A DNA stretch of 64,000 nt, from assembly GCF_036226525.1 (NCBI RefSeq), contig NZ_CP108487.1:7626001-7690000 (forward strand), read 5' to 3'. Positions within the stretch are counted from its first letter, which is position 1. Every line of letters begins with the position of its first letter. Below the pieces are notes generated by a model that saw only the letters and a list, made by a program, of their open reading frames with translations, made no database searches and had not been told where the DNA came from. A program made the position numbers and the translations under genes. The DNA is from Kribbella sp. NBC_01245 (GTDB lineage Bacteria > Actinomycetota > Actinomycetes > Propionibacteriales > Kribbellaceae). Of the stretch, positions 1 to 8,761 are shown in pieces.

Positions 1-668
1 TGCATTCGGTGATCGAGCTCGATCCGGAGGACGCGAATCTCGGCCGCGAGGTGGTTGCGACGCATCCCGTCACCCGTACGGTTGAAGGCGATCTCGGCAT
101 GCGCTGGAGCGCCGTACCGGTGGTTGCCGCAGGCATCGAGTCGGGTTTGGTCGCGGATGACCCCTTGTTGCGCGAGGCGGCCGAGCGGCGGCACGCGGAT
201 CCGTCGTACCTCCCGGACAGTGCGGACGAAGCGACCTACGACGAACGGCTGGCGACGATCGCGATCACTGTCGCGCTACGGCGGCACGCCGGCCGGCAAC
301 GGGTGGTGTTCGGCCCGTCCGGGCGGGTGATCGAGCGGTCCGGCAAGGACTTGCGCGAGGTGGACCTGCTGGTCGGATCCGGGGGAGTGCTGCGGCACAA
401 CGGCCCGGACGTCGCCGCGCGCATCCTCGGCGCGGTCGGCACGGGCGCTCTCGAGGAGGGCTGGCTGGTGCCTACGGCGGCGCGGACGACGGTCGATACC
501 GACTACGTGCTGGCCGGGGTTGGACTGCTCGCGGAGGTGGACCTGGTCGCTGCGACCGGGCTGGCGCGTGGCATCGCTGGCTGCCACCGTCACGCCGTAG
601 GCTCCTCGCATCGATGGCGGAGGTGTGATGAACAACCCGGAGAAGCCGGTGGTTCCGGAACACGATGA
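1..668 (+). CDS. MutL/GlmL-family protein, 5' end missing
   Basis: About 220 C-terminal residues of a protein whose start lies outside the window; the frame is open to the left edge. The motifs RTVEGDLGMRWSA and LLVGSGGVLRHN are characteristic of the MutL/GlmL family, ASKHA-type ATPases that accompany B12-dependent mutases such as glutamate mutase. Usual family length is roughly 450 residues, so about half is visible. The last residues are Arg/His/Gly-rich and unlike a conserved end, and the stop lies 41 bases inside the next gene, so the 3' end may have drifted or carry a frameshift. Family assignment is by motif recall; the partner mutase is not visible. Confidence 0.7.
   Translation, partial: HSVIELDPEDANLGREVVATHPVTRTVEGDLGMRWSAVPVVAAGIESGLVADDPLLREAAERRHADPSYLPDSADEATYDERLATIAITVALRRHAGRQRVVFGPSGRVIERSGKDLREVDLLVGSGGVLRHNGPDVAARILGAVGTGALEEGWLVPTAARTTVDTDYVLAGVGLLAEVDLVAATGLARGIAGCHRHAVGSSHRWRRCDEQPGEAGGSGTR
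598..603 (+). promoter_or_regulatory. Candidate -10 box TAGGCT before the AI-2E-family gene
   Basis: TAGGCT lies inside the end of the MutL-like frame. A transcript starting about 7 bases downstream would open almost directly on the ATG of a four-codon ORF (614-628), whose TGA overlaps the ATG of the exporter gene. This is inferred from sequence pattern only. Confidence 0.35.
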
Positions 669-1893
669 GGACGATGCCGGTCGTGCCGACGAGAGTCCGG
701 TCGCGGACAACAAGGTGGCTGAGGGGATCGCCTCGACCGTTCCTGAGGAGGGCAGCACGACCGTTGCCGAGGACGAGCATCACTTGATGGCTTCGTCCAG
801 CCGGGGGCAGGTCGATCTCGGGGTCACACCGGGCATGCAGATCGCTAGTGCCTGGGCTTGGCGCTTCCTGGTAATCGTGGCTGCTGTCGCCGTAATCGGG
901 TATGGCCTTCGCTACCTGTCGGAAGTGGTTGTGCCGGTTACGGTCGGCGTGCTGCTCACTGCACTGCTTATCCCGGTTACGAATGGCCTGCAGAAGTTGC
1001 GGCTGCCGCGAGGCCCTGCTGCTGGTATTACCGTCCTTGGCACGGTTGTGCTGATTGCAGGCCTACTGACGGTTGTCGGCACGCAGATCGCCAGCGGGTT
1101 CTCAGAGCTTTCGGACCAGGTGGGCGAGGGTATTCGCGAGCTGCGCGACATGGCTCGCTTCAACCTGAATATCACCGACAAGCAGATCACTGACACGTTC
1201 AACCAGATCAAAGACACCGTCACCAGTAGTGGCGCGCTAGGTCAGCGTGCGGCTGAGGTGGGCAGTACCGCCACGCACTTGGTCGCAGGTATCTTCATCG
1301 CGCTGTTCTGCCTGTTCTTCTTTCTCTACCAGGGCAATCAGATCTGGGCATGGCTGGTCCGCCTCTTCCCGCGGCACTCGCGTGGGAAGGTCGACTCGTC
1401 CGGCCGGAAGGCGTGGGTCTCGCTGACCGCGTTCGTTCGCGCCACCATCATCGTGGCCGCCGTCGACGCGACCGGTATCGCCATCGGCGCCGCCGCACTC
1501 GGCCTGCCGCTGGTGAGCGCGATCGGCATCCTGGTGTTCGTCGGTTCGTTCGTCCCGGTCGTCGGTGCCCTCGTCAGCGGCTCGGTCGCGGTGCTCGTCG
1601 CCCTGGTCGCGAAGGGCCCGCTGGTCGCCGTACTGATGCTGGCCGTCGTCATCGGGGTCCAGCAGCTCGAATCGCATGTGCTGCAGCCGTTCCTGCTCGG
1701 CCGGGCCGTCAGCGTCCACCCGCTCGCGGTCATCCTCGCGATCGCGACCGGCGTCATCGTCGCGGGCATCGTCGGCGCCCTGGTCGCCGTCCCGACCGCC
1801 GCCGTACTCAACACCGTCGTCAACCACCTAGCCGGCAACGACGTCGACCCCGAACCACCCCGCCGCCCGATCCGAAAACCCAAGCCCGCTTAG
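628..1893 (+). CDS. AI-2E family transporter (PerM-like membrane protein)
   Basis: Integral membrane protein of about 421 residues with a charged, Glu/Asp-rich N-terminal tail of some 70 residues followed by several hydrophobic segments. The C-terminal half has the Gly/Val-rich helices (VGSFVPVVGALVSG, QQLESHVLQPFLLGR) typical of the AI-2E/PerM exporter family. Substrates of this family are mostly unknown. ATG 628 is preferred over GTG 625 because GGAGG at 619-623 is too close to the GTG. A four-codon ORF (614-628) overlaps the start by one base (TGATG), suggesting translational coupling. A strong bidirectional hairpin follows the gene. Confidence 0.85.
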   Translation: MNNPEKPVVPEHDEDDAGRADESPVADNKVAEGIASTVPEEGSTTVAEDEHHLMASSSRGQVDLGVTPGMQIASAWAWRFLVIVAAVAVIGYGLRYLSEVVVPVTVGVLLTALLIPVTNGLQKLRLPRGPAAGITVLGTVVLIAGLLTVVGTQIASGFSELSDQVGEGIRELRDMARFNLNITDKQITDTFNQIKDTVTSSGALGQRAAEVGSTATHLVAGIFIALFCLFFFLYQGNQIWAWLVRLFPRHSRGKVDSSGRKAWVSLTAFVRATIIVAAVDATGIAIGAAALGLPLVSAIGILVFVGSFVPVVGALVSGSVAVLVALVAKGPLVAVLMLAVVIGVQQLESHVLQPFLLGRAVSVHPLAVILAIATGVIVAGIVGALVAVPTAAVLNTVVNHLAGNDVDPEPPRRPIRKPKPA

Positions 1894-1900
1894 GAATTTG

Positions 1901-1936
1901 AGAAGGCCTCCGCTCTTTGCAGAGCGGAGGCCTTCT
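1901..1936. terminator. Bidirectional terminator hairpin
   Basis: A perfect 16-bp stem (1901-1916 with 1921-1936) closes on the four-base loop TTGC. It sits between the convergent exporter and MFS genes, so it can serve both strands. Confidence 0.85.
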
Positions 1937-1946
1937 CGTTCAGCGG

Positions 1947-3539
1947 TCAGTGCATCGAGGCGGCGGACTCGAGGTCGACCTCCTTGGCGGCACCGTCCTC
2001 ACGCGCGGCCAGCTTCTGCTCCGGAGTGATGATGGCGAGCACCAGAGCGATCGCCAGGAACGGCAGCGAGACGAGGAAGACGTCTCCCATCGCGCCTACC
2101 AGGCTGGTCAGCGCCCAACTCCTCGGCGGCTGCGGCAGCGCGTGCAGAGCCTGCACGCTGTTCGCCGCCTTGGCGAGGCTGTCGATGGAGTCCTTCGCGG
2201 CAGCCGGTACGACGTCCTCGAGGTGGACCTTGAGCCGGCTGGTCAGCACCGCGCCGTACACGGCCGTACCGATGGCGCCACCCATGGACCGGAAGAACGT
2301 CATCGTCGACGTCGCCGTACCCATGTGCTTGCGATCCACGCTGTTCTGCGCGGCGGTGACGGTGATCTGCATCGACAGACCCAGACCGGCGCCCATCACG
2401 AACATGTAGATCGCGAGCTGCCAGTACGCCGTGTCGATGGCGAGGGTCGACAGCATCAGCATCGCGCCACCCACGAGCACCGCACTGATGATCGGGTAGA
2501 TCTTGTAGCTGCCCGTCCTGCTCATCAGCTGGCCGCTCGGGATGGAGGCGCTGAAGATACCGACGATCATCGGCAACAGCGCCAGACCCGACTCGGTCGG
2601 CGACATCTCCTTGACCGCCTGCAAGTACAGCGGGAGGAAGATCAGCGCACCGAACATCGCGAACCCGAGCAGGAACGCGTAGGCCGAGTAGCCGGCGAAG
2701 ATGCGGCCCTTGAACAGGTCCATCGGGATGATCGGCTCGCTCACGCGCAGCTCGACCAGCACGAAGGCGACGCTCAGCACGACCGCGCCGATCAGCAGGG
2801 CCAGCGTGGTGGTGCTGCCCCAGCCGTAGTCGGGACCGGCCCAGGAGACGGCCAGCAGCAGCGCCGTGACCGCACCGGTGACGATCGAGGCGCCCAGGTA
2901 GTCGATCTTGTGACTGCGCTTGGTGTGCGGCAGCTTCAGCACCGCGGCGACGACGGCCAGGGCGACCACGCCGATCGGCAGGTTGATCCAGAAGATCCAG
3001 CGCCAGCCGGGACCGTCGGTGAGCAGACCGCCGAGCAGCGGGCCGGCGACCGAGGACAGACCGAACACGGCACCGAAGTAGCCCATGTACTTACCGCGCT
3101 CACGCGGCGGAACGACGTCGGCGATGGTGGCGAAGGCCAGCGACATCAGACCACCGGCGCCAAGACCCTGGACGGCGCGGAAGCCGATCAGCATCTCGAT
3201 GTTCTGCGCCATGGCGGCGAGCACCGAACCGCCGAGGAACGTGACGATCGCCGCGATGAACAGCGGGCGCCGTCCGTACAGGTCGGAGATCTTGCCCCAC
3301 AGCGGCGTCGACGCGGTCGAGGTCAGCAAGTACGCCGTGACGACCCAGGACAGTTTGTCCAGGCTGTTGAACTCGCTGACGATCTGCGGCAGCGCCGTTC
3401 CGACGATGCTCTGGTCGAGCGCCGCCAGGAACATGCCCGCCATCAGGCCGCCGAGGACGACCAGGATCTGCCGGTGGGACAAGTACGACGGCGGATCCTG
3501 CGTGGTGCCGGGTAAGGCTTCCGGCTCAGTGGTGCTCAT
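1947..3539 (-). CDS. MFS drug exporter, DHA2/EmrB-QacA type (14 TM)
   Basis: 530-residue major facilitator. Features include AALDQSIVGTALPQI in TM1 (motif D1 of 14-TM drug:H+ antiporters), GKISDLYGRRPLF (motif A) and a TM5 region consistent with motif C (GYFGAVFGLSSVAGPLLGG). It probably exports lipophilic drugs or secondary metabolites across the cytoplasmic membrane. Its ATG overlaps the stop of the upstream MarR gene by four bases (ATGA), so the two form one operon and MarR is the likely repressor. The N-terminal tail is Pro/Thr-rich and cytoplasmic. The exact substrate cannot be read from sequence. Confidence 0.9.
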   Translation of the reverse strand: MSTTEPEALPGTTQDPPSYLSHRQILVVLGGLMAGMFLAALDQSIVGTALPQIVSEFNSLDKLSWVVTAYLLTSTASTPLWGKISDLYGRRPLFIAAIVTFLGGSVLAAMAQNIEMLIGFRAVQGLGAGGLMSLAFATIADVVPPRERGKYMGYFGAVFGLSSVAGPLLGGLLTDGPGWRWIFWINLPIGVVALAVVAAVLKLPHTKRSHKIDYLGASIVTGAVTALLLAVSWAGPDYGWGSTTTLALLIGAVVLSVAFVLVELRVSEPIIPMDLFKGRIFAGYSAYAFLLGFAMFGALIFLPLYLQAVKEMSPTESGLALLPMIVGIFSASIPSGQLMSRTGSYKIYPIISAVLVGGAMLMLSTLAIDTAYWQLAIYMFVMGAGLGLSMQITVTAAQNSVDRKHMGTATSTMTFFRSMGGAIGTAVYGAVLTSRLKVHLEDVVPAAAKDSIDSLAKAANSVQALHALPQPPRSWALTSLVGAMGDVFLVSLPFLAIALVLAIITPEQKLAAREDGAAKEVDLESAASMH

Positions 3540-4027
3540 CGGTTCTCCAGTACTTCGGTGGGTTCAGGGGATGCGGCCTCGCCACGCGCGTCGGCGACGT
3601 TGTTCACGCCGTCCGCGAAGCGGGTCATCAGCCGTTCGAACGTCTTGATGTCATCGAGGTCCCACCCGGCCATCGCCTGGGTGAGCAACTCCTGTCGCCG
3701 CTTGGACGACGCCTCGAACTGGGTCAGGCCCTCGTCGGTCAGCTCGACCCGGGAGGCGCGGCCGTCGTCGGGATCGGGGGAGCGCCGGACCAGCCCGGCC
3801 TGCTCCAGCGACCGCACATGCCGGCTCATGGTGGAAGCGTCGATCTCGACCTTCGCGGCGAGATCCGAGAGCCGGGTCGGCCCGGAACACTTCAGCATGA
3901 ACAGCACGATGTGAAGGCTGTGGTCCACCGCGTCACCAGGCTGTCGCGCCTTCATCCGCCGGCCAATGCGCATGAATGCGTGCAACACCCCTTCTTCAGG
4001 CGTCTGCGGGCTCCCATTTAGATGCAT
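3536..4027 (-). CDS. MarR family transcriptional regulator
   Basis: 163-residue winged-helix regulator. LSDLAAKVEIDASTMSRHVR is the recognition-helix region and DPDDGRASRVELTDEG is the wing, both typical of MarR. The open frame extends 21 codons upstream, but ATG 4027 is chosen because MHLNG begins the recognisable protein and the extension would cover the operator-like palindrome. It is the first gene of a two-gene operon with the MFS exporter. It probably represses the operon and is released by an exporter substrate. Confidence 0.85.
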   Translation of the reverse strand: MHLNGSPQTPEEGVLHAFMRIGRRMKARQPGDAVDHSLHIVLFMLKCSGPTRLSDLAAKVEIDASTMSRHVRSLEQAGLVRRSPDPDDGRASRVELTDEGLTQFEASSKRRQELLTQAMAGWDLDDIKTFERLMTRFADGVNNVADARGEAASPEPTEVLENR

Positions 4028-4038
4028 GCTGCAAGCAT
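4026..4038. promoter_or_regulatory. Candidate MarR operator
   Basis: ATGCT-GCA-AGCAT is a perfect 5-3-5 palindrome overlapping the MarR start codon. It is surrounded by further ATGCAT/CATGCAT motifs to about 4053 in a locally AT-rich stretch. Autoregulation is inferred from position. Confidence 0.45.
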
Positions 4039-4130
4039 ATACATACATGCATGACACACGCAACTTATTTACCCGCACCCCGCCCGCCACCTCGGCGGCC
4101 GCAACCCGCCCTCGTCACCCGGCGTGTCGA

Positions 4131-4151
4131 GGTTCATCGGTCCCTTGTGAC
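4131..4151. repeat. 21-bp dispersed repeat, copy 1
   Basis: These 21 bases recur exactly, reverse-complemented, at 22216-22236. Both copies lie in non-coding, hairpin-rich intergenic DNA about 18 kb apart. Confidence 0.6.
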
Positions 4152-4190
4152 GGGCCGTGCCGGTGTTGCCTTTGGCTCGGTGGTGTTGGT

Positions 4191-4621
4191 GGCACCCGTC
4201 CCCCTGAGTCTTCCGAATTGTCAGGCCGGTTCGGGCCGCGTCAAGGGTCCAGATCGGCTAGCGCCGACGCTGACGCGCCCTTGACCCGGCCCGAACCGGC
4301 CAAAGGCAGCTGGCTATCAGGGGGACGGGTGAGGTCTGACCGGGTGTGGTGGTACGGCGCTGCCGCGTCGGGTCGTGCCTGCTCGGATGACGGCTTCCTG
4401 AGCGGACTGGACGTTTTTCGGCCCGAAAAACGTCCAGTCCGCTCAGGAAGCGCGCGATTTCGGGCCAGGCGGGCTGCCCGGGCAGTGGCTGGCCATGCGG
4501 CACTCGAAGACCAATGCACGCGGATACCTCAGCGAACGGGATGACCTGGAACCCGGTCAGACCTCACCCGGCCCCCTGATAGCCGGCCTGACAATTCGCA
4601 AGACTCAGGGGGACGGGTGCC
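4191..4621. repeat. 431-bp nested inverted-repeat (MITE-like) element
   Basis: Non-coding element occupying most of the 647-base gap between MarR and the SDR gene. Outer arms 4191-4229 and 4583-4621 pair at 38 of 39 positions. Inside them, 4312-4345 pairs with 4551-4584 at 33 of 34 positions. At the centre, 4393-4421 pairs perfectly with 4423-4451 (29 bp, one-base spacer). The left half has a further hairpin, 4224-4247 with 4278-4301 (23 of 24), whose arm shares six bases with the outer arm, so two folds compete. I see no open frame of its own and no clear target duplication. A degraded relative lies at 35934-36400. Confidence 0.85.
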
Positions 4622-4674
4622 CACCGACATACGCTGACCCAGGTCATAACCCCATGCGGAGGTAGGGACACCAA

Positions 4675-5403
4675 ATGCCAGTAGCCGTAGTTACCGGAGG
4701 CGGGTCGGGCTTGGGGCGCGAGATCGCCCACGCCTTGGCGGCCGCCGGGTTCGACGTGACCGTCACCGGTCGGACCGAGACCACGCTGACCGAAACCGCC
4801 GCCACCGCACCCGCCGGCCAGATCAACACCGCAGTGCTCGACGTCGCCGATGGGGAGGCTGTCGCGGAGTTCTTCGACAGGCTCGAGCGCATCGACGTAC
4901 TCGTGAATAACGCAGGTCGGGGTAGCCGGCCGAAGCTTGTGCACGAGGTGACTGAGGAGGATTGGCGCAAGGTGATCGATACCAATCTCACCGGGTCGTT
5001 CCTCTGCGCCAAAGCGGCGTTCGGTCTGATGATGCGGCAAGACCCCAAGGGTGGGCGGATCATCAACAACGGGTCGATCTCGGCACACGTGCCCAGGCCG
5101 CAGAGCATCGCCTACACCGCGTCGAAGCACGCGATCACCGGCCTGACCAAGGCGATCGCGCTGGACGGCCGCGACCACGGCATCACCTGCGGCCAGATCG
5201 ATGTCGGTAACGCGGCCACGGCGATGACCGCGCGGATGAGCGATGGCGTATTGCAGGCTGACGGTTCGCTTGCGCCGGAGCCGACGTTCGATCCGAAGGT
5301 GGTGGCGGATCTCGTTGTGCAGATGGCGAAACTTCCGCTCAATGTCAGCATTCCGGCCCTTACTGTAATGGCGACGGGTATGCCCTTCGTAGGACGCGGC
5401 TGA
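4675..5403 (+). CDS. Short-chain dehydrogenase/reductase (classical SDR)
   Basis: 242-residue Rossmann enzyme. The cofactor loop TGGGSGLG is at 7-14, NNAG at 78-81, and the catalytic Ser134, Tyr147 and Lys151 (YTASK) are present; the substrate is not predictable. GGAGG lies a few bases before ATG 4675. The stop codon is immediately followed by the ATG of the F420-type oxidoreductase, so the two are co-transcribed and may act on one metabolite. The upstream side is the repeat element. Confidence 0.88.
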   Translation: MPVAVVTGGGSGLGREIAHALAAAGFDVTVTGRTETTLTETAATAPAGQINTAVLDVADGEAVAEFFDRLERIDVLVNNAGRGSRPKLVHEVTEEDWRKVIDTNLTGSFLCAKAAFGLMMRQDPKGGRIINNGSISAHVPRPQSIAYTASKHAITGLTKAIALDGRDHGITCGQIDVGNAATAMTARMSDGVLQADGSLAPEPTFDPKVVADLVVQMAKLPLNVSIPALTVMATGMPFVGRG

Positions 5404-6222
5404 ATGACCGAACGCGCGATCCGTATTGGGATCCAGCTCAATCCGCAGCACGCTGACTATGCCGATATCCGCCGTGCCGTGGTCGAGGCGGAGGAACTCG
5501 GCGTGGACTTGGTGTTCAACTGGGACCACTTCTTCCCGCTCAGCGGGGACAAGGATGGCAAGCACTTCGAGTGCTGGACGATGCTCGGTGCCTGGGCGGA
5601 GGCGACATCGCGGGTCGAACTCGGTGCGCTCGTCACGGCGAACAGCTATCGGAACCCTGACCTCGTTGCGGATATGGCCCGTACGGTCGACCACATCAGC
5701 GGTGGCCGGCTCGTGCTCGGGATGGGCGCGGGGTTCAAGGAGCGGGAGTACGTCGAGTACGGCTACGACTTCGGTACGCCGGGCTCGAGATTGGCCGAGC
5801 TCGCCGACGCGATGCCGCGAATCGGGCGGCGCCTGGCCCGGCTGAATCCCGCGCCCACTCGCAAGATCCCGATGATCCTTGGCGGGGGTGGTGAGAAGAA
5901 GACGTTGCGCATCGTGGCCCGGCATGCCGATATCTGGAACACCTTCGCCGAGGGGGAGACCTTCGTTCGCAAGTCGCGCATCCTCGATGAGCACTGCGCG
6001 GCGATCGGGCGCGACCCGGCGGAGATCGAGCGGTCGGTCCTGGTCGGCGGTGATCCGATGGACTCGGGTGAGGCGCTTCGCGCGGCAGGCGTCACGCTCT
6101 TCATCCTCGGCGCGGACGGTCCGGCGTACGACCTGACCGAGCTGAGGCAATGGCTCAAGTGGCGGGATGCCCACAACCGGGTTTCCCAAAACGACAAGAG
6201 AAATGTCGGAGGGCCGGTCTAG
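5404..6222 (+). CDS. LLM class F420-dependent oxidoreductase
   Basis: 272-residue luciferase-like monooxygenase-fold protein. It has the TIM-barrel landmarks of this class: IGIQLNPQ at the N-terminus, VFNWDHFFPL, the ELGALVTANSYRNP strand-loop, and GGRLVLGMGAGFKEREY. Actinobacterial members with this pattern usually take reduced F420 rather than FMN; that is family knowledge, not proven here. It starts on the base after the SDR stop. The final 15 or so residues are polar and poorly conserved in appearance. Confidence 0.85.
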   Translation: MTERAIRIGIQLNPQHADYADIRRAVVEAEELGVDLVFNWDHFFPLSGDKDGKHFECWTMLGAWAEATSRVELGALVTANSYRNPDLVADMARTVDHISGGRLVLGMGAGFKEREYVEYGYDFGTPGSRLAELADAMPRIGRRLARLNPAPTRKIPMILGGGGEKKTLRIVARHADIWNTFAEGETFVRKSRILDEHCAAIGRDPAEIERSVLVGGDPMDSGEALRAAGVTLFILGADGPAYDLTELRQWLKWRDAHNRVSQNDKRNVGGPV

Positions 6223-6225
6223 GGT
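6220..6225 (+). promoter_or_regulatory. Candidate leaderless -10 box TAGGGT
   Basis: TAGGGT is followed by seven bases and then GTG 6233, the spacing seen at many other genes in this window. It overlaps the stop of the preceding gene. Confidence 0.4.
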
Positions 6226-6232
6226 CTGGAAC

Positions 6233-7180
6233 GTGACTGAATCGGCGGAATCCCTCGTTCACGCCCGTGGCCTGCGCAAGGTCTACGGGGTGTTCGAGGC
6301 GGTCAAGGGCATCGATCTGGATGTACGGCGCGGTGAGGCCTTCGGCTTCCTCGGGCCGAACGGCGCCGGCAAGTCGTCCACGATGCGCATGATCGGCGCG
6401 GTCTCGCCGGCGAGCGGGGGAGACCTGCGCATTCTCGGCATGGATCCGGCTACCCAGGGGCCGCAGATCCGGGCCCGGCTCGGGGTCTGCCCGCAGGACG
6501 ACACCCTCGACGTCGAGCTGTCCGTGCGGGAGAACCTGACCGTTTACGGCCGCTATTTCGGGCTCAGCCGGGCCGAGTGCCGGTCGCGCGCCGACGAGTT
6601 GCTGGAGTTCGTCGCGTTGTCCGAGAAGGCCAACGAGCGGGTCGAGGAGCTCTCGGGCGGGATGAAGCGGCGGCTGACGATCGCCCGGTCCCTGGTCAGC
6701 AAACCCGACCTGCTGCTGCTGGACGAGCCGACGACCGGGTTGGACCCGCAGGCCCGGCATCTGCTGTGGGACAAGCTGTTCCGGCTCAAACAAAGTGGCG
6801 TCACGCTCATCATCACCACCCATTACATGGACGAGGCCGAGCAGCTCTGCGATCGCCTGGTCGTGATGGATGGCGGCCTGATCGCAGCCGAGGGATCACC
6901 CGCCGAGCTGATCCGGGACTACTCGACCCGGGAGGTGACCGAGCTGCGGTTCGGGCCCGAGGTGATGGCGTCCGACCATGACGCGCTGGCCGGCAAGGTG
7001 GCCGATCTCGCGCATCGCATCGAGGTGCTGCCGGACCGGTTGCTGCTCTACACCGATGACGGCGAGCAGACCGTGGCGGCCGTGCACGCGCGCGGGCTGG
7101 AGCCGGCCGCGGTGCTGGTCCGCCGTTCCACTCTGGAGGATGTCTTCCTGCGCCTCACCGGCCGGACGTTGGTGGACTGA
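6233..7180 (+). CDS. ABC exporter ATP-binding protein, NodI/DrrA-like
   Basis: 315-residue ATPase. Walker A GPNGAGKSS is at 41-49, with the signature ELSGGMKRR, Walker B LLLLDEPTTGLDP and the H-loop TTHYMDEAEQ. A C-terminal extension of about 100 residues is typical of NodI/DrrA exporters. GTG 6233 is chosen because a TAGGGT box precedes it by seven bases; ATG 6203 is a possible alternative but overlaps the previous gene. Its TGA overlaps the ATG of the first permease by one base, so the three ABC genes form a tight operon for export of an unknown compound. Confidence 0.88.
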   Translation: MTESAESLVHARGLRKVYGVFEAVKGIDLDVRRGEAFGFLGPNGAGKSSTMRMIGAVSPASGGDLRILGMDPATQGPQIRARLGVCPQDDTLDVELSVRENLTVYGRYFGLSRAECRSRADELLEFVALSEKANERVEELSGGMKRRLTIARSLVSKPDLLLLDEPTTGLDPQARHLLWDKLFRLKQSGVTLIITTHYMDEAEQLCDRLVVMDGGLIAAEGSPAELIRDYSTREVTELRFGPEVMASDHDALAGKVADLAHRIEVLPDRLLLYTDDGEQTVAAVHARGLEPAAVLVRRSTLEDVFLRLTGRTLVD

Positions 7181-7962
7181 TGAGCCTCGCCTGGGACAAC
7201 GGCGTGCGCCAGTTCGACTACTGGGCCAAGGTCTACCAGCGGACGTGGAAGGGCAGCCTGATCTCGAGTTTCCTGGTGCCGCTGCTCTATCTCGCGGCCA
7301 TGGGCGTCGGGCTCGGCACCTTCGTCGACGGCAGCGGGACTAATGCGCTCGGCGGCGTGAGCTATCTCCAGTTCCTCGCGCCGGGGCTGCTCGCTGCCAC
7401 CGGGTTGCAGATCGCCGTCTCCGAAGCGACGTACCCGGTGATGGGCGGGATCAAGTGGCACAAGACGTACTTCTCGATGATCGCGACGCCGTTGCGGTCG
7501 GCCGATGTGATGTACGGCCAGCTCGGGTTCATCGCGTTCAGAGTGGTGTCGAGCTGCGCGGTGTTCCTGGGGGTGATCGCGCTGTTCGGTGGGCTGGGAT
7601 CACCGCTCGGCCTGCTGGGGCTGCCGATCGCGCTGCTGGTCGGGATGGCCGTCGCGGCGCCGGTGTGCGCGGCGGCCACGCGGCTGGAGACGGATGCGGG
7701 GTTCGCGATGATCTTCCGCTTTGGCGTGCTGCCGATGTCGTTGTTCTCGGGCGCCTTCTTCCCGGTGTCGCAACTGCCCGACGCGGTGGAGTGGCTGGCG
7801 TATGTCGCGCCGCTATGGCACGGCGTCGAGCTGACGCGTGACCTCAGCCTCGGCACATTCTCGCTCCTACCCGCCATCATCAACGTGGCGTACCTGTTGC
7901 TCTGGTTCGCCGTCGGCACGCGCCTCGCGGTGACCGGCCTGGAGAAGAGGCTGATCAGCTGA
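7180..7962 (+). CDS. ABC-2 type permease, NodJ-like (first)
   Basis: 260-residue membrane protein with about six hydrophobic segments and an amphipathic N-terminus. The conserved late segment GVLPMSLFSGAFFPVSQLP is the usual ABC-2 signature before the last helices. It is translationally coupled to the ATPase (TGATG) and to the second permease at its 3' end. Two different permeases after one ATPase suggest a heterodimeric channel. Confidence 0.85.
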   Translation: MSLAWDNGVRQFDYWAKVYQRTWKGSLISSFLVPLLYLAAMGVGLGTFVDGSGTNALGGVSYLQFLAPGLLAATGLQIAVSEATYPVMGGIKWHKTYFSMIATPLRSADVMYGQLGFIAFRVVSSCAVFLGVIALFGGLGSPLGLLGLPIALLVGMAVAAPVCAAATRLETDAGFAMIFRFGVLPMSLFSGAFFPVSQLPDAVEWLAYVAPLWHGVELTRDLSLGTFSLLPAIINVAYLLLWFAVGTRLAVTGLEKRLIS

Positions 7963-8759
7963 TGGCCACCACCCTTGCCGCCCGGATCGTGCCGATACCC
8001 AGCAGCGGCCTGCGCCTGGTCGAGCGGAACTTCCTGGTCTACCGCAGGTCCTGGCTGGTCTTCGTCTCGGGCTTCTTCGAGCCGGTCTTCTACTTGCTCT
8101 CCATCGGTGTCGGCGTGGCCGCGCTCGTCGGCGACTTCACCCTGGCCGGCGGCACGGTCGTGAGCTACACCGCCTTCGTCGCGCCGGCGATGCTGGCCAG
8201 TTCGGCGATGAACGGCGCGATCTTCGACTCGACGTACAACATCTTCTTCAAGATGAAGTACCTGCACCTGTACGACGCGATCCTGGCGACACCGATGCGC
8301 CCGTGGAACGTGGCGACCGGTGAGATCACCTGGGCGTTGCTCCGTGGCGCGTGCTACTCGGCCGCGTTCATCGTGGTGATGCTGGTGATGGGCCTGATCG
8401 ACTCGTGGTGGGCACTGCTCGCGCTACCGGTCTCGGTGCTGATCGCGTTCGCCTTCGCGGCGGCGGGGATGGCGCTGACGACGTTCATGCGCAGCTGGCA
8501 GGACTTCGAGTTCGTGCAGGTCTCGATCATGCCGATGTTCCTGTTCTCGGCGACGTTCTACCCGGTCGAGACCTACCCGACCGCCGTCCAGTGGATCGTC
8601 GAAGCCACCCCGCTGTATCAAGGCGTCGCGCTGATCCGCGCCCTCACCACCGGCTCCGTCGGCTGGCACCTACTGATCCACGTCGCCTACCTAGCAGCCA
8701 TGGGCGGCATAGGCCTGTACGTCGCCTCCCGCCGCCTCGGCCGCCTCCTCCTCAAGTAG
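7962..8759 (+). CDS. ABC-2 type permease, NodJ-like (second)
   Basis: 265-residue ABC-2 membrane protein related to its neighbour. SIMPMFLFSATFYPVETYP corresponds to the conserved motif GVLPMSLFSGAFFPVSQLP of the first permease. About six TM segments are apparent. It overlaps the preceding gene by one base (TGATG) and ends three bases before the convergent stop of the sigma-factor partner gene. It probably forms the channel together with the first permease. Confidence 0.85.
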   Translation: MATTLAARIVPIPSSGLRLVERNFLVYRRSWLVFVSGFFEPVFYLLSIGVGVAALVGDFTLAGGTVVSYTAFVAPAMLASSAMNGAIFDSTYNIFFKMKYLHLYDAILATPMRPWNVATGEITWALLRGACYSAAFIVVMLVMGLIDSWWALLALPVSVLIAFAFAAAGMALTTFMRSWQDFEFVQVSIMPMFLFSATFYPVETYPTAVQWIVEATPLYQGVALIRALTTGSVGWHLLIHVAYLAAMGGIGLYVASRRLGRLLLK

Positions 8760-8761
8760 GA

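Noticed and set aside
1917..3515. 532-codon plus-strand frame opposite the MFS gene
   Set aside because: Arg/Gln/Asp/His-rich shadow of a conserved membrane-protein gene.
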